The notes: a model not told the origin generated them from the sequence alone. Positions 24,838 to 34,990 are shown, counted from the first letter of the stretch. The stretch: 64,000 nt of DNA from K23-9 sp964460665 (GCA_964460665.1 CAYWSL010000001.1:1-64000), one strand, 5' to 3'. Program-made: numbers and translations.

Positions 24838-27666
24838 TTATTTGGCTTCCACTGCTTCCTTGCTGTCGTCTTCGGTGTCGGTTTCTGAGTCTTTGCCAGC
24901 CCCAGCAAAGTCACCAGCCGCCGCCATCACCAATCGATCAGGATCGATGTAGCTGCGAATGGCCTGATTAACCGACTCCACCGTTGCCGCCTGAATCCGT
25001 TTTTCGTGCTCGTCGACAAACTTCATCGTGCGGTCGTTCATGATCGACCCAATCAATTGACCAGCAAGCGACGTATCATCCGTCCGGCGAACACGAGCCG
25101 CCTGTAGGTAGCCAGCTTTAGCCTTGGCCAGTTCCTCTGCCGTCACACCATCGTTGCGGATCTTTTCGACCTCTTCGCGGATGACTTCGATCAGCCGTTC
25201 TTTGTTCTTGGGATTCGTGATCGCATAGATTGTGAAATCCACGCGTTTATCCTTTGCCTTGGCGACCACGCTACTGCGAATACCGTACGACAATCCTTCC
25301 TGCTGACGCACTCGGTCAGCCAAGCGACTGCTAAGCGATCCGCCACCCAAAATGAAGTTCCCCAGTACCAGGGGAGCGTACGAAGGGTCGTCATCCTGCA
25401 TCGCGTAATGCTGCGTGCTGAAGAACATCGCGTTCGCCTTGTCTGGTGTTTCGATGTTCTCAAGCGACCCTTCGACTTCGGGATGAGGGGCGCGACCGAC
25501 GCGCACATACGCTTCGTCGCAATTCCAATCAGCCAGGCTCTTCTTCCACAGCGTTTTCACTTCTTCGGCATCGAAGTCTCCGACTACCGCCAATTCACCG
25601 GCCTGACTACTAAGGAAGCTCTTGTGAAGTTCGCGAATTTCTTCGATCGTCACGCTTTCATACATCGCGACCTCTTCGTCGATCGACATTACGTAGCGAA
25701 CATCATCTTTGTCGTAGGGAGCCAGTTTCTTCTTCACCGCTCGCGGAGCAAGTGACTGCGGGTCGTTTGCTCCTTGCTGCAAGCTACTGATAACTTGGCC
25801 GCGAATGACTTCAAGCTCGTCCGCATCGAAACGCGGATTACGAAGCACATCCCCCATCAATTCAGTCGCTTCGGAGACAAACTCACGCTTCGTCTTCACC
25901 GACACTTGTAGTAATCCCAGCGTGCTGTTGACCGACGATCGGGCACGAAGCCGGGTCCACTCATCCTGCAATTGCTGGTTGTCCAGGCTTTTCGTCCCCT
26001 TGGACATCATCCAGCCCATTAGTTCGACAGCGCCCATTTTGCCTTTCAAAGATTCGGCCGCTCCGAATCGCAGCGTCAGCATTAACGATACCGCCCCGCC
26101 ACGGGTCTTTTTTGGGACCAACGCGTACTTAATTCCATTGACCAAGTCGCCACGTTCGGTGCGCCCTTCGATCACCAACGGCGAAGGATCGAATTGCTCA
26201 CCCGCTTGAATGGCTTCGCGCCCTTTGTAACCATCCAGCAGTTTTGCCAAGTTGGGTGCCTCGGGTATCTCAATGCGTTCTGCTTTCTCCGACGGAATAA
26301 ACAGACCAACAGTGCGGTTGTTGCGCACAAAGTACTTTTCGGCAACCGCTTGAACCTGTTCGGCCGTCAGCGCTTCGACGCTGTCGCGGTACAAGAAGTA
26401 CAAACGCCAATCACCTTGGGCCGCCCAGTCGCTTAGCGACACGGCGATGCGATCGCTATTGGATGCTTCCAGTTCTCGCTGCTTCAAAATGTTTTGTTTC
26501 GCCCGTTCGACTTCTTTTGCGGTCACAGGGTTTTCCAGCAACTCCTGCTCCATACCGGCTAGCAGCCCGGCACGAGCTTCTTCTAGTGATTTGTCTTCGG
26601 ACGTCTCGGCGATCGCCATGAACAGACCTGGTTCGGCAAATGCATAGGCAAGCGCGTACACGTTGCTGGCGATTTTGGTTTCGACCAAACGCTTGTACAG
26701 ACGCCCGCCTGGTTCATCACCCAACACGTAAACTAACGCTTTCGCAGCCGCAAAATCAGCATGACTACTAGCTGGAATGTGGTAGGCCGCACCACAAAGC
26801 TGAACGTCACCAACGCGGCGCAGTACGACAGTCCGCTCGCCATCTTGCGCGGGTTCAACGGTGTAAGTCGGATCGATCGGCGTATCTGGCGACTCGAGTT
26901 TTCCGAACGTCGCCTTGATCTTCTTCAATGCCGTTTCCGGATCGAACTTCCCGGCCACGATCAGCATGACATTGTCAGGGCGGTAGTACTTGCGATAAAA
27001 CTGACGCAGCTTGACAACGGGAACACGTTCGATGTCGCTGCGGTTACCAATCGTACTTTGGCCGTAATTGTGCCATTCGTAGGCGGCGGCCTGCATTCGT
27101 TGCATCATGATCCGGATCGGTGAGTTCTCGCCACTCTCGAATTCGTTTCGTACAACCGTCATTTCGCTTTCCAAGTCCTCGCCCTTGATAAAGCTATTGA
27201 CCAGTCGGTCCGACTCCAGTTCCAGCGCGAACTGCAAGTTTTCGTCTGTCGCGGGCAGCGTTTCGTAGTAGTTCGTACGGTCCATCCATGTGGTTCCGTT
27301 GAACCTCGCGCCGCGTTCATTCAGTACTTCAGGTACGTTCGGATGGTCTGGTGTTCCTTTGAACAACATGTGCTCCAGCAAGTGGGCCATGCCAGCTTCG
27401 CCGTACCCTTCGTGCCGCGAACCGACGAAGACCGTCATGTTGACCGTCACGAGTTCTTTACTTGGGTCGGGAAACAAGAGGACGCGAACCCCGTTTTCCA
27501 TTTTGTATTCAGAGATACCCTCGATTTCAGTGACTTTCATGATTCCGTTCTCGGTTTTGGTATCTTCAGAATGCACGCTCTGTGGCGCTGCAAGGAATGC
27601 AAGAACTAGCGTGAAGCAGGTCAGAAAGCGATAAAGTGGTTGGGCTTGATCGACTGTGGACGTCAC
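24838..27666 (-). CDS. Secreted M16-family zinc peptidase (two-repeat, pitrilysin/insulinase type)
   Basis: The 942-aa product has a signal peptide (residues about 12-33). The inverted zinc motif HLLEH is at 95-99, with the third ligand Glu175 in VVRNEFESG, 76 residues later as expected. The second half (about 495-900) is an M16-like domain without HxxEH, the inactive partner that closes the clamshell; SYGIRSSVVAKAKD and TNPKNKERL-type strands are present. The C-terminal 40 residues are acidic (KDSETDTEDDSKEAVEA). Such enzymes degrade peptides in the periplasm. The start is a GTG at 27664-27666, before the signal peptide. Divergent from the Rieske gene. Confidence 0.93.
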   Translation of the reverse strand: MTSTVDQAQPLYRFLTCFTLVLAFLAAPQSVHSEDTKTENGIMKVTEIEGISEYKMENGVRVLLFPDPSKELVTVNMTVFVGSRHEGYGEAGMAHLLEHMLFKGTPDHPNVPEVLNERGARFNGTTWMDRTNYYETLPATDENLQFALELESDRLVNSFIKGEDLESEMTVVRNEFESGENSPIRIMMQRMQAAAYEWHNYGQSTIGNRSDIERVPVVKLRQFYRKYYRPDNVMLIVAGKFDPETALKKIKATFGKLESPDTPIDPTYTVEPAQDGERTVVLRRVGDVQLCGAAYHIPASSHADFAAAKALVYVLGDEPGGRLYKRLVETKIASNVYALAYAFAEPGLFMAIAETSEDKSLEEARAGLLAGMEQELLENPVTAKEVERAKQNILKQRELEASNSDRIAVSLSDWAAQGDWRLYFLYRDSVEALTAEQVQAVAEKYFVRNNRTVGLFIPSEKAERIEIPEAPNLAKLLDGYKGREAIQAGEQFDPSPLVIEGRTERGDLVNGIKYALVPKKTRGGAVSLMLTLRFGAAESLKGKMGAVELMGWMMSKGTKSLDNQQLQDEWTRLRARSSVNSTLGLLQVSVKTKREFVSEATELMGDVLRNPRFDADELEVIRGQVISSLQQGANDPQSLAPRAVKKKLAPYDKDDVRYVMSIDEEVAMYESVTIEEIRELHKSFLSSQAGELAVVGDFDAEEVKTLWKKSLADWNCDEAYVRVGRAPHPEVEGSLENIETPDKANAMFFSTQHYAMQDDDPSYAPLVLGNFILGGGSLSSRLADRVRQQEGLSYGIRSSVVAKAKDKRVDFTIYAITNPKNKERLIEVIREEVEKIRNDGVTAEELAKAKAGYLQAARVRRTDDTSLAGQLIGSIMNDRTMKFVDEHEKRIQAATVESVNQAIRSYIDPDRLVMAAAGDFAGAGKDSETDTEDDSKEAVEAK

Positions 27667-27872
27667 AGGGATGCTCCTTGCAAGAATGATTGGTTAAGTA
27701 TCGGCCAGAAAATCGTGTCGACTCAGTCCTAAGACACGACCCTCCCGATTGTATCGTGCATCTTGTATTGTGCACGCGGTCAGGCACGAGATTGTCCTGT
27801 GCGTGATTGTCCTTTGTATGGGCGGGACGCCATACTGGACGATAACCGCCGCAACTTCTTGATCACGAATCA

Positions 27873-28214
27873 ATGACAGCACACAACGAAGAATCCAACA
27901 TCAACCCCGGCAAGGAATGGGTCGACGCAGTAGCCGCGGACTCGATAGCCGGTGGCTGTGCCTCAGAAGTGGTTGTCCAAGGGCAAGTGCTGGCGATCTT
28001 TCGATCTGATGGGCGCTTGTTCGCAATGGACGGCATGTGTGCCCATCAAGGGGGGCCCATTGCACAAGGCGAAGTTCAGCATGGCTGCGTAACCTGCCCC
28101 TGGCATGGCTGGCAGTACGAATTGGACTCCGGAATCCAAACCATCAATCGCCAACCGCTACAACAGACATTCCCAGTCCGCGAACAAAACGGAATGATCC
28201 AAGTTCAGTTGTAA
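27873..28214 (+). CDS. Rieske [2Fe-2S] ferredoxin
   Basis: The 113-aa product is a stand-alone Rieske protein of the dioxygenase-ferredoxin/NirD type. Motif 1 C-x-H is MCAHQGGP (about 53-60), and motif 2 C-x2-H is TCPWHGWQYELDSG (about 74-87), with the usual spacing. No signal peptide or membrane anchor, so it is cytosolic. It likely passes electrons to an oxygenase or reductase; no such partner is adjacent. ATG at 27873; no clear Shine-Dalgarno. The 206-bp upstream region shared with the M16 gene contains CGTGCA/TGCACG arms and repeated GATTGTCCT words but no assigned promoter. Confidence 0.92.
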   Translation: MTAHNEESNINPGKEWVDAVAADSIAGGCASEVVVQGQVLAIFRSDGRLFAMDGMCAHQGGPIAQGEVQHGCVTCPWHGWQYELDSGIQTINRQPLQQTFPVREQNGMIQVQL

Positions 28215-28257
28215 GTGTGCGGTAGAAATAAGCATGCGGTAGAAAAGAAGCTGCCTA

Positions 28258-29262
28258 TCATCGCCAACGCCCAGTCGGCCACGCCTGAACACCTTCGGCG
28301 TAGTTATTTGGCCCCAACGCCATCAAGTCCCGGCGGCCTGCGATCCTTCCCTCTTCAATCAATTGCTCTGGCCTAGAGAAGTCGAACCACATTCGCTTGC
28401 CAACGTCAGGACGAATCACGATGTCCGCCAGTTCCATCTTTTGGCGACGAATCATCCGCTCGGCGATCTCATCCATCCGCATCATCACTTCGATCGTGGT
28501 TCCACATTCCTCAATCGGTGTGTGATCGCTGCCAACATCCACGCCGATCACCAACTGACTTGAGTGTGCACGTGCCACGGTCGTCGGCAAAGAATCCAGA
28601 ACGCCGATATCGACCAACATGCCGTCGCCCCAAGGCACCGGCGGAAAGAACCCGGGAATCGACGTGGACGCTTTCACTGCTTCACGAAGCGATCCGCGTT
28701 CCAAGACAACGCGATGCCCGCTGTGCAAGTCAGCCGCCACGATACTTAGCGGTATCTCTGTATCGGCGATGTCGATATCCGGCAGCAAGTGATCGATCGT
28801 TTCACGCAACAAATTGTCACGCATTAACGACGGACCGGTTAGCGCGCGTCGCAATCGGCGACTGTTTGCCACCGTTCGCTTCAAACGCTTGTACCAACTG
28901 CCACACCAGTTTTCAGAAAAGCCACTTTGACTAGGCAGACCGTCACGTTCAGACAGTCGCGCAGCAGGTCCAGCCAGCAATCCAGACCTTTCCAGAAAGA
29001 TCGGCGAGTACAGGAGTTCGATCGCTTTCGCCTGCACTCGATAAATGTCGGGATCGACAGCAAACAAGGCGCCGACCAGACTTCCAATGCTGACTCCAAC
29101 GATGCGCTCGGTTCGAATTCCAAACTCGCCGATCAGTTCCAATGCACCTAGATGCGCAAGTCCCCTCGCCCCGCCGCCGCCTAACGCGACGACCGCCTGA
29201 CGTTCTCCCCCGGGCGTCAACACTTCTTCCTTGCGGAAATTGAATAGCTCAATGAGCTTCAT
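28258..29262 (-). CDS. Patatin-like phospholipase (RssA-type)
   Basis: The 334-aa product has the patatin features: the oxyanion-hole GGGGARGLAHLGALE (about 29-43), nucleophile GVSIGSLVGA (GxSxG, about 62-71) and the catalytic Asp in MLVDIGVLDSLP (about 215-226), where the common D-G-G/A reads D-I-G. Patatin-like enzymes release fatty acids from lipids. The ATG at 29260-29262 gives the usual short N-terminus; an upstream open extension is not family-like. The gene follows the fatty-acid oxidation cluster on the same strand, so it may feed it. An 11-bp hairpin lies 21 nt upstream of the start. Confidence 0.9.
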   Translation of the reverse strand: MKLIELFNFRKEEVLTPGGERQAVVALGGGGARGLAHLGALELIGEFGIRTERIVGVSIGSLVGALFAVDPDIYRVQAKAIELLYSPIFLERSGLLAGPAARLSERDGLPSQSGFSENWCGSWYKRLKRTVANSRRLRRALTGPSLMRDNLLRETIDHLLPDIDIADTEIPLSIVAADLHSGHRVVLERGSLREAVKASTSIPGFFPPVPWGDGMLVDIGVLDSLPTTVARAHSSQLVIGVDVGSDHTPIEECGTTIEVMMRMDEIAERMIRRQKMELADIVIRPDVGKRMWFDFSRPEQLIEEGRIAGRRDLMALGPNNYAEGVQAWPTGRWR

Positions 29263-29282
29263 GACGAACCCTTTGCAATGCG

Positions 29283-29310
29283 ATTGACGGCGGCACAATC
29301 CGCCGCCAAT
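29283..29310 (-). terminator. 11-bp hairpin between acyl-CoA dehydrogenase and patatin genes
   Basis: On the minus strand ATTGGCGGCGG and CCGCCGTCAAT pair around a 6-nt loop; one pair is a G-U wobble. It lies 22 nt past the acyl-CoA dehydrogenase stop and 21 nt before the patatin ATG. It could end the fad transcript or modulate patatin translation. Confidence 0.45.
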
Positions 29311-29331
29311 CAACGTTTCTCCATCGGATGC

Positions 29332-31362
29332 CTATTTATACTTCTGCAGAATGCCGGTCGATTTGACGCCTTTCAATTCGGACCAACCTTCTTCAGCAAT
29401 CTTGCCGCCCAAAGCGGTGACCTGCCGGAAATCTGCGTCACTTGGCTTGGCGCCAGTGATGCTGCGACGCAGGTCCCGGCAGACGGTGTCCGCGGCGGAC
29501 TTGGTCGTTTCGTCGCCGCTTCGGGATGCGTACAACGCCGTGACCAAGATCACGATTGCACTTTGCAGATCCGAGGACAACGCTGACATGCGACACTGAC
29601 GATCAGCAAGTTTCAACTGATGCTTTCGCATCGTTCCGCTGATATTGAAGCCTGACTTGGACAACAATTTCTGAGCAAACTTTACGTGCCCAGCCAGCTT
29701 CGCATCGACGCCGTCAAACTTGGACCAACTTGATCCCGCGACGGCACTGCCTGCGAACCACTTGGTGTACGCCATCATCGGGCCTTTCAACGCCCACAAG
29801 TGCATCGGGTTCACCAAGTTGGGCTGCTTGATTCCCAATGCGTGAAGCGTCCGTCCAATCGGCTCGAAGAATCGTTTTCCGTGATCCTTCACCAGCGACT
29901 TGAAGAACGCCATGCCAAGCATCTCACCCTCGCCTTCGTAAATGCACGGTGCTAGGAACTCATGAACGTTGTCACCAAACAAGTGGCCTTCCAAAAAGGA
30001 TCGACCGCCGTGCGTCTTCATGAACAACTCGATCGCGGCTTCCTTCTGCATTTCGCTGCCAAAAATTTTGGCCACGATGCATTCCATCTCGCCACGATAT
30101 CCTTGGTCGATCAAACCAGCGCACCAACGTGAAAGTGCATCGCAGGCCACGATCATGCCAGCCATTCGGCCAACACGTCGGCGAACCAATTCGCGTTTTT
30201 CGATCTGCTGACCGTAGGTCTCGCGGTACTCGGCCCACGGCAGCATCTCTGCCAGCATCCACCGCATCGCTCCGGCCGCATTGGCACACAAGGAAACACG
30301 TCCCAAGTTCAGACCGTGATACGCGATCGTCAATCCATCACCCCGCGATGGCACCAGTAGGTTGCTGGCGGGAACGCGGAAGTCCTTGAAAATCAGACCG
30401 TTATTGTTGGCTCGACGCAGAGCGTAGATGCCGTAACGATTCAGCTGAAAGTGCTCGTTTTCTTCCTCGGGCAAGTCCACGATCAAGACCGATGGCACGC
30501 CATCAATCTTGCAGACCAGTCCAATGGTCCGCCCGGGGATCGCGTTGGTAATGAACAGCTTTTCGCCGTTCACAACGTACTCGTCACCGTCCAAGACCGC
30601 CGTGGTTTTTAGCGCCGTTAAGTCACTACCGGCTCCCGGTTCGGTTAGCGCGAACGCCGACAAACGTGTGCCATCAGCAAGCTTCGGAAGGAAACGACGT
30701 TTTTGTTCATCGGTCCCGAACGCACGCACGGGGTCCACTGCGCCGATGCAGCCGTGCACCGATGCCAGCCCAGCCACCGTGGGATCGATGGTTGCCATTT
30801 GCGTGATCATCCAAGCGAACTCGCGCATCGTCGCGCCGCTACCACCGTGCTTGGTGTCGACTAGCAGTCCCCAGTAGCCAACGTCGCCCAATTCCTTCAT
30901 CACGATGTCGGCGATTCGATCGTCATCGTTGAACAGCGTTCCCGCGTCGCGATGGCGACTTACCAGTGCCAATGAATCGGCCACAACTTTTGCGACCAGC
31001 GGCGAACCTTCAGGCATGTCGCTGTAAAACAATTCGGTCGGCACGTTGCTGTCCCAGACCGCACGGTGAACGGGACTGTTCACGGTTTTGTACTGTTCAG
31101 CAAACAGCGATTCGACTTGATCGTCGGCTGTATCCACCACACCTGTCCGCTTCGCCTCGTCGGCAGAAGCTCCACCCAGACGCAATGCGACTTCGGCAAA
31201 CGATTCCTCTTGCACAGGATTAGGCTTAACCGGCGCAGACGGCTTCACCTCCTCCATCTTCGGTGCAGGTTTCGCATTGGGAACCGATGGGGATACGGGC
31301 GGGGAAACAGGGACATCGGTGGAAGCGTCGACCGATGCATTGGCGTCAAATTCAAGGCTCAT
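29332..31362 (-). CDS. Acyl-CoA dehydrogenase with Pro-rich N-terminal extension
   Basis: The 676-aa product catalyses the first beta-oxidation step, FAD-dependent oxidation of acyl-CoA. After a disordered Pro/Val/Lys-rich N-terminus (about 1-55), the ACAD fold shows AFALTEPGAGSDLTALKTTA (about 238-257), DEYVVNGEKLFITNA (about 261-275), LGRVSLCANAAGAMRWML (about 354-371) and the catalytic-Glu region CIYEGEGEMLG (about 477-487). About 150 extra C-terminal residues resemble VLCAD/ACAD9-type enzymes. AAGGAG seven bases before the ATG at 31360-31362 sets the start; the open frame continues upstream but that part is not homologous. Last gene of the fad cluster, 126 nt after the bifunctional enzyme. 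Confidence 0.93.
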   Translation of the reverse strand: MSLEFDANASVDASTDVPVSPPVSPSVPNAKPAPKMEEVKPSAPVKPNPVQEESFAEVALRLGGASADEAKRTGVVDTADDQVESLFAEQYKTVNSPVHRAVWDSNVPTELFYSDMPEGSPLVAKVVADSLALVSRHRDAGTLFNDDDRIADIVMKELGDVGYWGLLVDTKHGGSGATMREFAWMITQMATIDPTVAGLASVHGCIGAVDPVRAFGTDEQKRRFLPKLADGTRLSAFALTEPGAGSDLTALKTTAVLDGDEYVVNGEKLFITNAIPGRTIGLVCKIDGVPSVLIVDLPEEENEHFQLNRYGIYALRRANNNGLIFKDFRVPASNLLVPSRGDGLTIAYHGLNLGRVSLCANAAGAMRWMLAEMLPWAEYRETYGQQIEKRELVRRRVGRMAGMIVACDALSRWCAGLIDQGYRGEMECIVAKIFGSEMQKEAAIELFMKTHGGRSFLEGHLFGDNVHEFLAPCIYEGEGEMLGMAFFKSLVKDHGKRFFEPIGRTLHALGIKQPNLVNPMHLWALKGPMMAYTKWFAGSAVAGSSWSKFDGVDAKLAGHVKFAQKLLSKSGFNISGTMRKHQLKLADRQCRMSALSSDLQSAIVILVTALYASRSGDETTKSAADTVCRDLRRSITGAKPSDADFRQVTALGGKIAEEGWSELKGVKSTGILQKYK

Positions 31363-31408
31363 GACTGAACTCCTTCGGAAAAGTGATTCGTTGTTGTCTT
31401 GTTGGCGA

Positions 31409-31479
31409 AAACGTTTCAGCGCGGCTAGCGACACTTTTGGAGGTAAATAGTTGTCGCCGCCAGCCGCGCCTCTACGTTT
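31409..31479 (-). promoter_or_regulatory. Long hairpin between the FadB/J-type and acyl-CoA dehydrogenase genes
   Basis: AAACGT (31409-31414), GCGCGGCT (31419-31426) and GCGACA (31428-31433) pair with TGTCGC (31452-31457), AGCCGCGC (31462-31469) and ACGTTT (31474-31479). That gives 20 pairs interrupted by short bulges. It begins 10 nt past the upstream stop codon. No T-run follows. It could stabilise or attenuate the operon transcript. Confidence 0.55.
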
Positions 31480-31488
31480 CAAGGATCG

Positions 31489-33690
31489 TTATGGGGAAAC
31501 GGATGCGTGTGATTCGCTGGAATCGTCCATCGCAAAAAACGTCTCGCCGGAATCCGCAAACTTCACCAAGCTTTTTGGCGGTTCAAATCGCGGACCACAC
31601 ATCGATTTAAGTCGCCGCATGTTGCCAAGCAGGCGGTGCGCGCCGATCGCATCGACAACGTGCAGTGGCCCGCCCAAGTGTGGGGCGAATCCAGTCCCCA
31701 GCACCATTGCTAGATCAATCGCCCAAGGCTGCTGGACCACACCTTCTTCGTAGCAGCGAATCGATTCGGCCAGCATCGGATAGACCAGCCGACGCTGAAT
31801 CGCAGTCAGCCCATCATCCGGAAAATCATCTGGGAAGATGCCTCGCAGCGTTCCCGTGGTTCGCATGGAATCCAACGACGACTCGCCGCGTTTTCCTTTG
31901 CTGTAACGGTAGAAACCTAAGCTCGACTTCTTGCCAAGTTTTCCTTCTGCGACCATTTCGGAAAGCGTTTCCACAACTGGCTCGACTCCCACCAGCACGT
32001 CGCTTAGCGAAGTCGCCACGTGCAACGCGACATCCAAACCAACTTGATCCAGTAGTTCCAGCGGCCCCATCGGCATGCCGAAGCGACGTAATTCCTTGTC
32101 CATCGCAGCGACGTCAAACCCTTCGCGGACCATCAACACGGCTTCACCCAAATAAGGGAACAACACGCGATTGACCAAGAATCCTGGTGAATCGGACGTC
32201 ACGATGGGCGTCTTTCCCAGAGCGCGAACGAAGGCGACCAGCCGCGCGACCGTGGCAGGATCCGTCGCCGCTCCGCGAACCACTTCCACCAACTCCATTC
32301 GATGAACGGGGTTGAAGAAGTGCAGTCCGCCAAAGCTGCCTGGGCGCGAAACGACCGACGCCATTTCGTCCACAGAAAGCGACGATGTGTTGGTCGCCAG
32401 AATCGTTGTGTCGCTAACGATCCCATCCAGAGATTTAAATACGCTTTGCTTGACGTCCATGCGTTCAACGATCGCTTCGACAACCAAATCGGCATCCGCA
32501 AGCGGGGCGTCTTCACAGGTAACGGTGATCTTGTTTTCAAGATTCAAACGCCGCTTATCGCTCCAGCCTTTGCGATCAGCCAGTGATCGAATCAACCCAT
32601 GGATGCGGTTTCGGCCCGCTTCAGCAGCCGATTCGTCGATCTCTTTCATGACGACATCGAATCCGCGAAGTGCGGCGAGCTGCCCGATCCCAGCGCCCAT
32701 CGCACCAGCGCCGATCACGGCGACTTTCTGAATTGGCACATCGTGCGCAGCATGGGCACTACCGGCTGACCACGTCTTCAAGCTCCTGGCCTTTTCGCGG
32801 GCAAAGAATAGTTGCAGCAGGTTCCGACAAGTCGGAGTCGACAGCAGTTTCACGAACTCGTCACGTTCCACCCTGAACCCGTCGATGCTGTGCTGGAAAC
32901 CAACTTCAATCGCCTTCACAGCCGCCGCCAAAGCGGGGAACTGTTTCGTTTTCGACGCGATCTTTTTCCGCGTTGTACGTAGGACCAACGCACGACCCAG
33001 TTTGGTTCCTTCCAATAGACGCGTGGTCAGCTTCCGACGTTTCTTTGTCGATACATTGACATGTCCCTTCAACACGTCGTAGACGAACGAATCGACTTCG
33101 GTCTCCCAATCCTCGGGAGTGATCGATCGATCGACCAAGCCAATCTTGAACGCTTCTTGCGCGTTCAGGTGCTTGCCTTGCAGGATCATCGATAATCCAG
33201 ACGTCAGTCCGACCAGTTTCGGTAATCGCTGCGTCCCGCCCCAACCTGGGATCACACCCAGTTTGATTTCGGGAAGCCCAATTTTGGTACTGCTGTTGTC
33301 GCGAGCGATTCGGTGGTTGCAGGCAAGCGAAAGCTCCAACCCGCCGCCCAAACATGGGCCGTGTATCACCACGACCGTCGGCATGGGCAACCATTCGATT
33401 CGCTGAAACAGCAGCTGCCCGTCTTCGATCAATCGGCCGGCCTTTTGCGGAGTGTCGATTTCGGCAATCGCGTTGACATCCGCACCGGCCAGGAATCCGC
33501 TTTCCTTTCCGCTGCTGAACACCACGACCTTGACGTCGCGACTGTTTTCCAGGTCCGTGACGATGCTCTCTAGCTCCGTCATCACGCTACGGTCCAGAAC
33601 GTTCATCGGCCGACTTGGTACGTCCAACGTGACCATGCAGACGCCGCGATCATCCGTCGCGACAGTAAAGTTTTCGTAGGCACTATTCAT
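31489..33690 (-). CDS. fadJ: FadB/FadJ-type enoyl-CoA hydratase / 3-hydroxyacyl-CoA dehydrogenase
   Basis: The 733-aa bifunctional beta-oxidation alpha subunit hydrates enoyl-CoA and oxidises 3-hydroxyacyl-CoA. The N-terminal crotonase domain (about 1-190) has HGPCLGGGLELSLACNHR with the first catalytic Glu and GLPEIKLGVIPGWGGTQRLP with the second. The NAD-binding domain starts VAVIGAGAMGAGIGQLAA (about 327-344). The dehydrogenase active region has LATNTSSLSVDEM, GLHFFNPVHRMELVEVV (about 440-456) and DSPGFLVNRVLFPYL (about 488-502). The start ATG at 33688-33690 is preceded by GGGAGG eight bases upstream and follows the thiolase TGA after one base, so the two are co-translated. Confidence 0.94.
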   Translation of the reverse strand: MNSAYENFTVATDDRGVCMVTLDVPSRPMNVLDRSVMTELESIVTDLENSRDVKVVVFSSGKESGFLAGADVNAIAEIDTPQKAGRLIEDGQLLFQRIEWLPMPTVVVIHGPCLGGGLELSLACNHRIARDNSSTKIGLPEIKLGVIPGWGGTQRLPKLVGLTSGLSMILQGKHLNAQEAFKIGLVDRSITPEDWETEVDSFVYDVLKGHVNVSTKKRRKLTTRLLEGTKLGRALVLRTTRKKIASKTKQFPALAAAVKAIEVGFQHSIDGFRVERDEFVKLLSTPTCRNLLQLFFAREKARSLKTWSAGSAHAAHDVPIQKVAVIGAGAMGAGIGQLAALRGFDVVMKEIDESAAEAGRNRIHGLIRSLADRKGWSDKRRLNLENKITVTCEDAPLADADLVVEAIVERMDVKQSVFKSLDGIVSDTTILATNTSSLSVDEMASVVSRPGSFGGLHFFNPVHRMELVEVVRGAATDPATVARLVAFVRALGKTPIVTSDSPGFLVNRVLFPYLGEAVLMVREGFDVAAMDKELRRFGMPMGPLELLDQVGLDVALHVATSLSDVLVGVEPVVETLSEMVAEGKLGKKSSLGFYRYSKGKRGESSLDSMRTTGTLRGIFPDDFPDDGLTAIQRRLVYPMLAESIRCYEEGVVQQPWAIDLAMVLGTGFAPHLGGPLHVVDAIGAHRLLGNMRRLKSMCGPRFEPPKSLVKFADSGETFFAMDDSSESHASVSP

Positions 33691-33691
33691 C

Positions 33692-34990
33692 TCATTTACC
33701 TCCCAATGTGGTTTCGACGACCATTGCAACGCCTTGTCCCCCACCGACACACAGCGTTGCCAAACCCCGACGTCCCCCCGACGCCTTCAGTGCTCGTAGC
33801 AAAGTCAAAATCAGCCGCGTTCCCGTTGCACCCACTGGGTGCCCGAGCGCGATCGCTCCACCATGAACATTCAGTTTTTCGACCGGGAACTCTCCCATCG
33901 CTTCGCTCATCCCAAGCTCTTCCTGGGCGAACGACTTGGAAGCCGCCGCACGCTGGCAAGCGATCACTTGCGCCGCGAATGCTTCGTTGATTTCGATCAA
34001 GTCAAAGTCGGACATTTTTAATCCGGTTTGCTTCATCAATTTGGCGGTCGCATAGACCGGCCCCAGTCCCATTCGGTGCGGATCGCAACCCGCCACTGCG
34101 TACGACGTGATGAAGCCCAGCGGTTCCGACTCGAATCGCGAAACATCCTCGGGGTTGGTCATCACCAAAGCGGCAGCACCGTCTGTCAGCGGGCAACTAT
34201 TGCCAGGCGTCACACTACCGTCCTTTTTGAAGAACGGACGAAGCTTCGCTAGCTGCTGCATCGACTGTTCGTGACGCGGACAGTTGTCCTTGTCCACCGC
34301 CTTGCCTGACTTCGATTCCAGTGGTGCAATCTCGCCGGACAAGAAACACTTTTGCTGCGCTGCCGATCCCTTTCGATGGCTTTCCAATGCGTACTCGTCT
34401 TGTTCCTGACGTGTAATGCCGAATTCTTCGACCAGTACTTCGGCGGTTTCGCCCATGTTCATGCCACTGACCGGATCGGTCAGCCCCATTTCAATTCCGA
34501 CCAAAGGCTTGAAGTGCTTAGGGCGAAATGACGCGAGCGTTTTAAGCTTTTGGGACATGGTTTTGCTGCGAGCCAACTTCATCCACAGTTTCGCGGCACT
34601 GGGCCGATAGAGCATTGGGATGTTGGTCATCGATTCAGCGCCGCCGGCAATCACCAGCTTAGCGCGTCCCAGTTCGATCGCCTGCCACGCACCGATGATC
34701 GACTCCATTCCCGAAGCACAGTTTCGGTTTACCGTGTGGGCAATTCGGTCCTTGGGAATACCAGCCTTCAATGCGATGACTCGTGCGATGTTGGCAGCGT
34801 CCGGCGGACCGGCGACGTTGCCCATCACGACTTCGTCGATGTCATCGCCAGACAATCCGGCACGGCGCAGCGCGTCGACGATGACGTGGCGTCCCAGTTG
34901 AACAGCAGAAAATTCGTTTAATACAGTGAACGCTTTGCCGAACGGCGTTCGAGCGCCAGAGACAATCGCGATTGGTTTTAAGTGACTCAT
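33692..34990 (-). CDS. fadI: Acetyl-CoA acyltransferase (thiolase)
   Basis: The 432-aa product cleaves 3-ketoacyl-CoA to acetyl-CoA and a shortened acyl-CoA. It has IVSGARTPFGKAF at the start, the nucleophilic Cys in VNRNCASGMESIIGAW (about 88-103), GGAESMTNIP (about 115-124), INEAFAAQVIA (about 333-343), the NVHGGAIALGHPVGATGTR block with the catalytic His (about 378-396) and the second Cys in LCVGGGQGVAMVVE (about 413-426). Length and the trifunctional-enzyme-like insert suit FadI more than FadA. It overlaps the acyl-CoA ligase stop by one base (TAATG) and ends one base before the FadB/J-type start. Confidence 0.93.
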   Translation of the reverse strand: MSHLKPIAIVSGARTPFGKAFTVLNEFSAVQLGRHVIVDALRRAGLSGDDIDEVVMGNVAGPPDAANIARVIALKAGIPKDRIAHTVNRNCASGMESIIGAWQAIELGRAKLVIAGGAESMTNIPMLYRPSAAKLWMKLARSKTMSQKLKTLASFRPKHFKPLVGIEMGLTDPVSGMNMGETAEVLVEEFGITRQEQDEYALESHRKGSAAQQKCFLSGEIAPLESKSGKAVDKDNCPRHEQSMQQLAKLRPFFKKDGSVTPGNSCPLTDGAAALVMTNPEDVSRFESEPLGFITSYAVAGCDPHRMGLGPVYATAKLMKQTGLKMSDFDLIEINEAFAAQVIACQRAAASKSFAQEELGMSEAMGEFPVEKLNVHGGAIALGHPVGATGTRLILTLLRALKASGGRRGLATLCVGGGQGVAMVVETTLGGK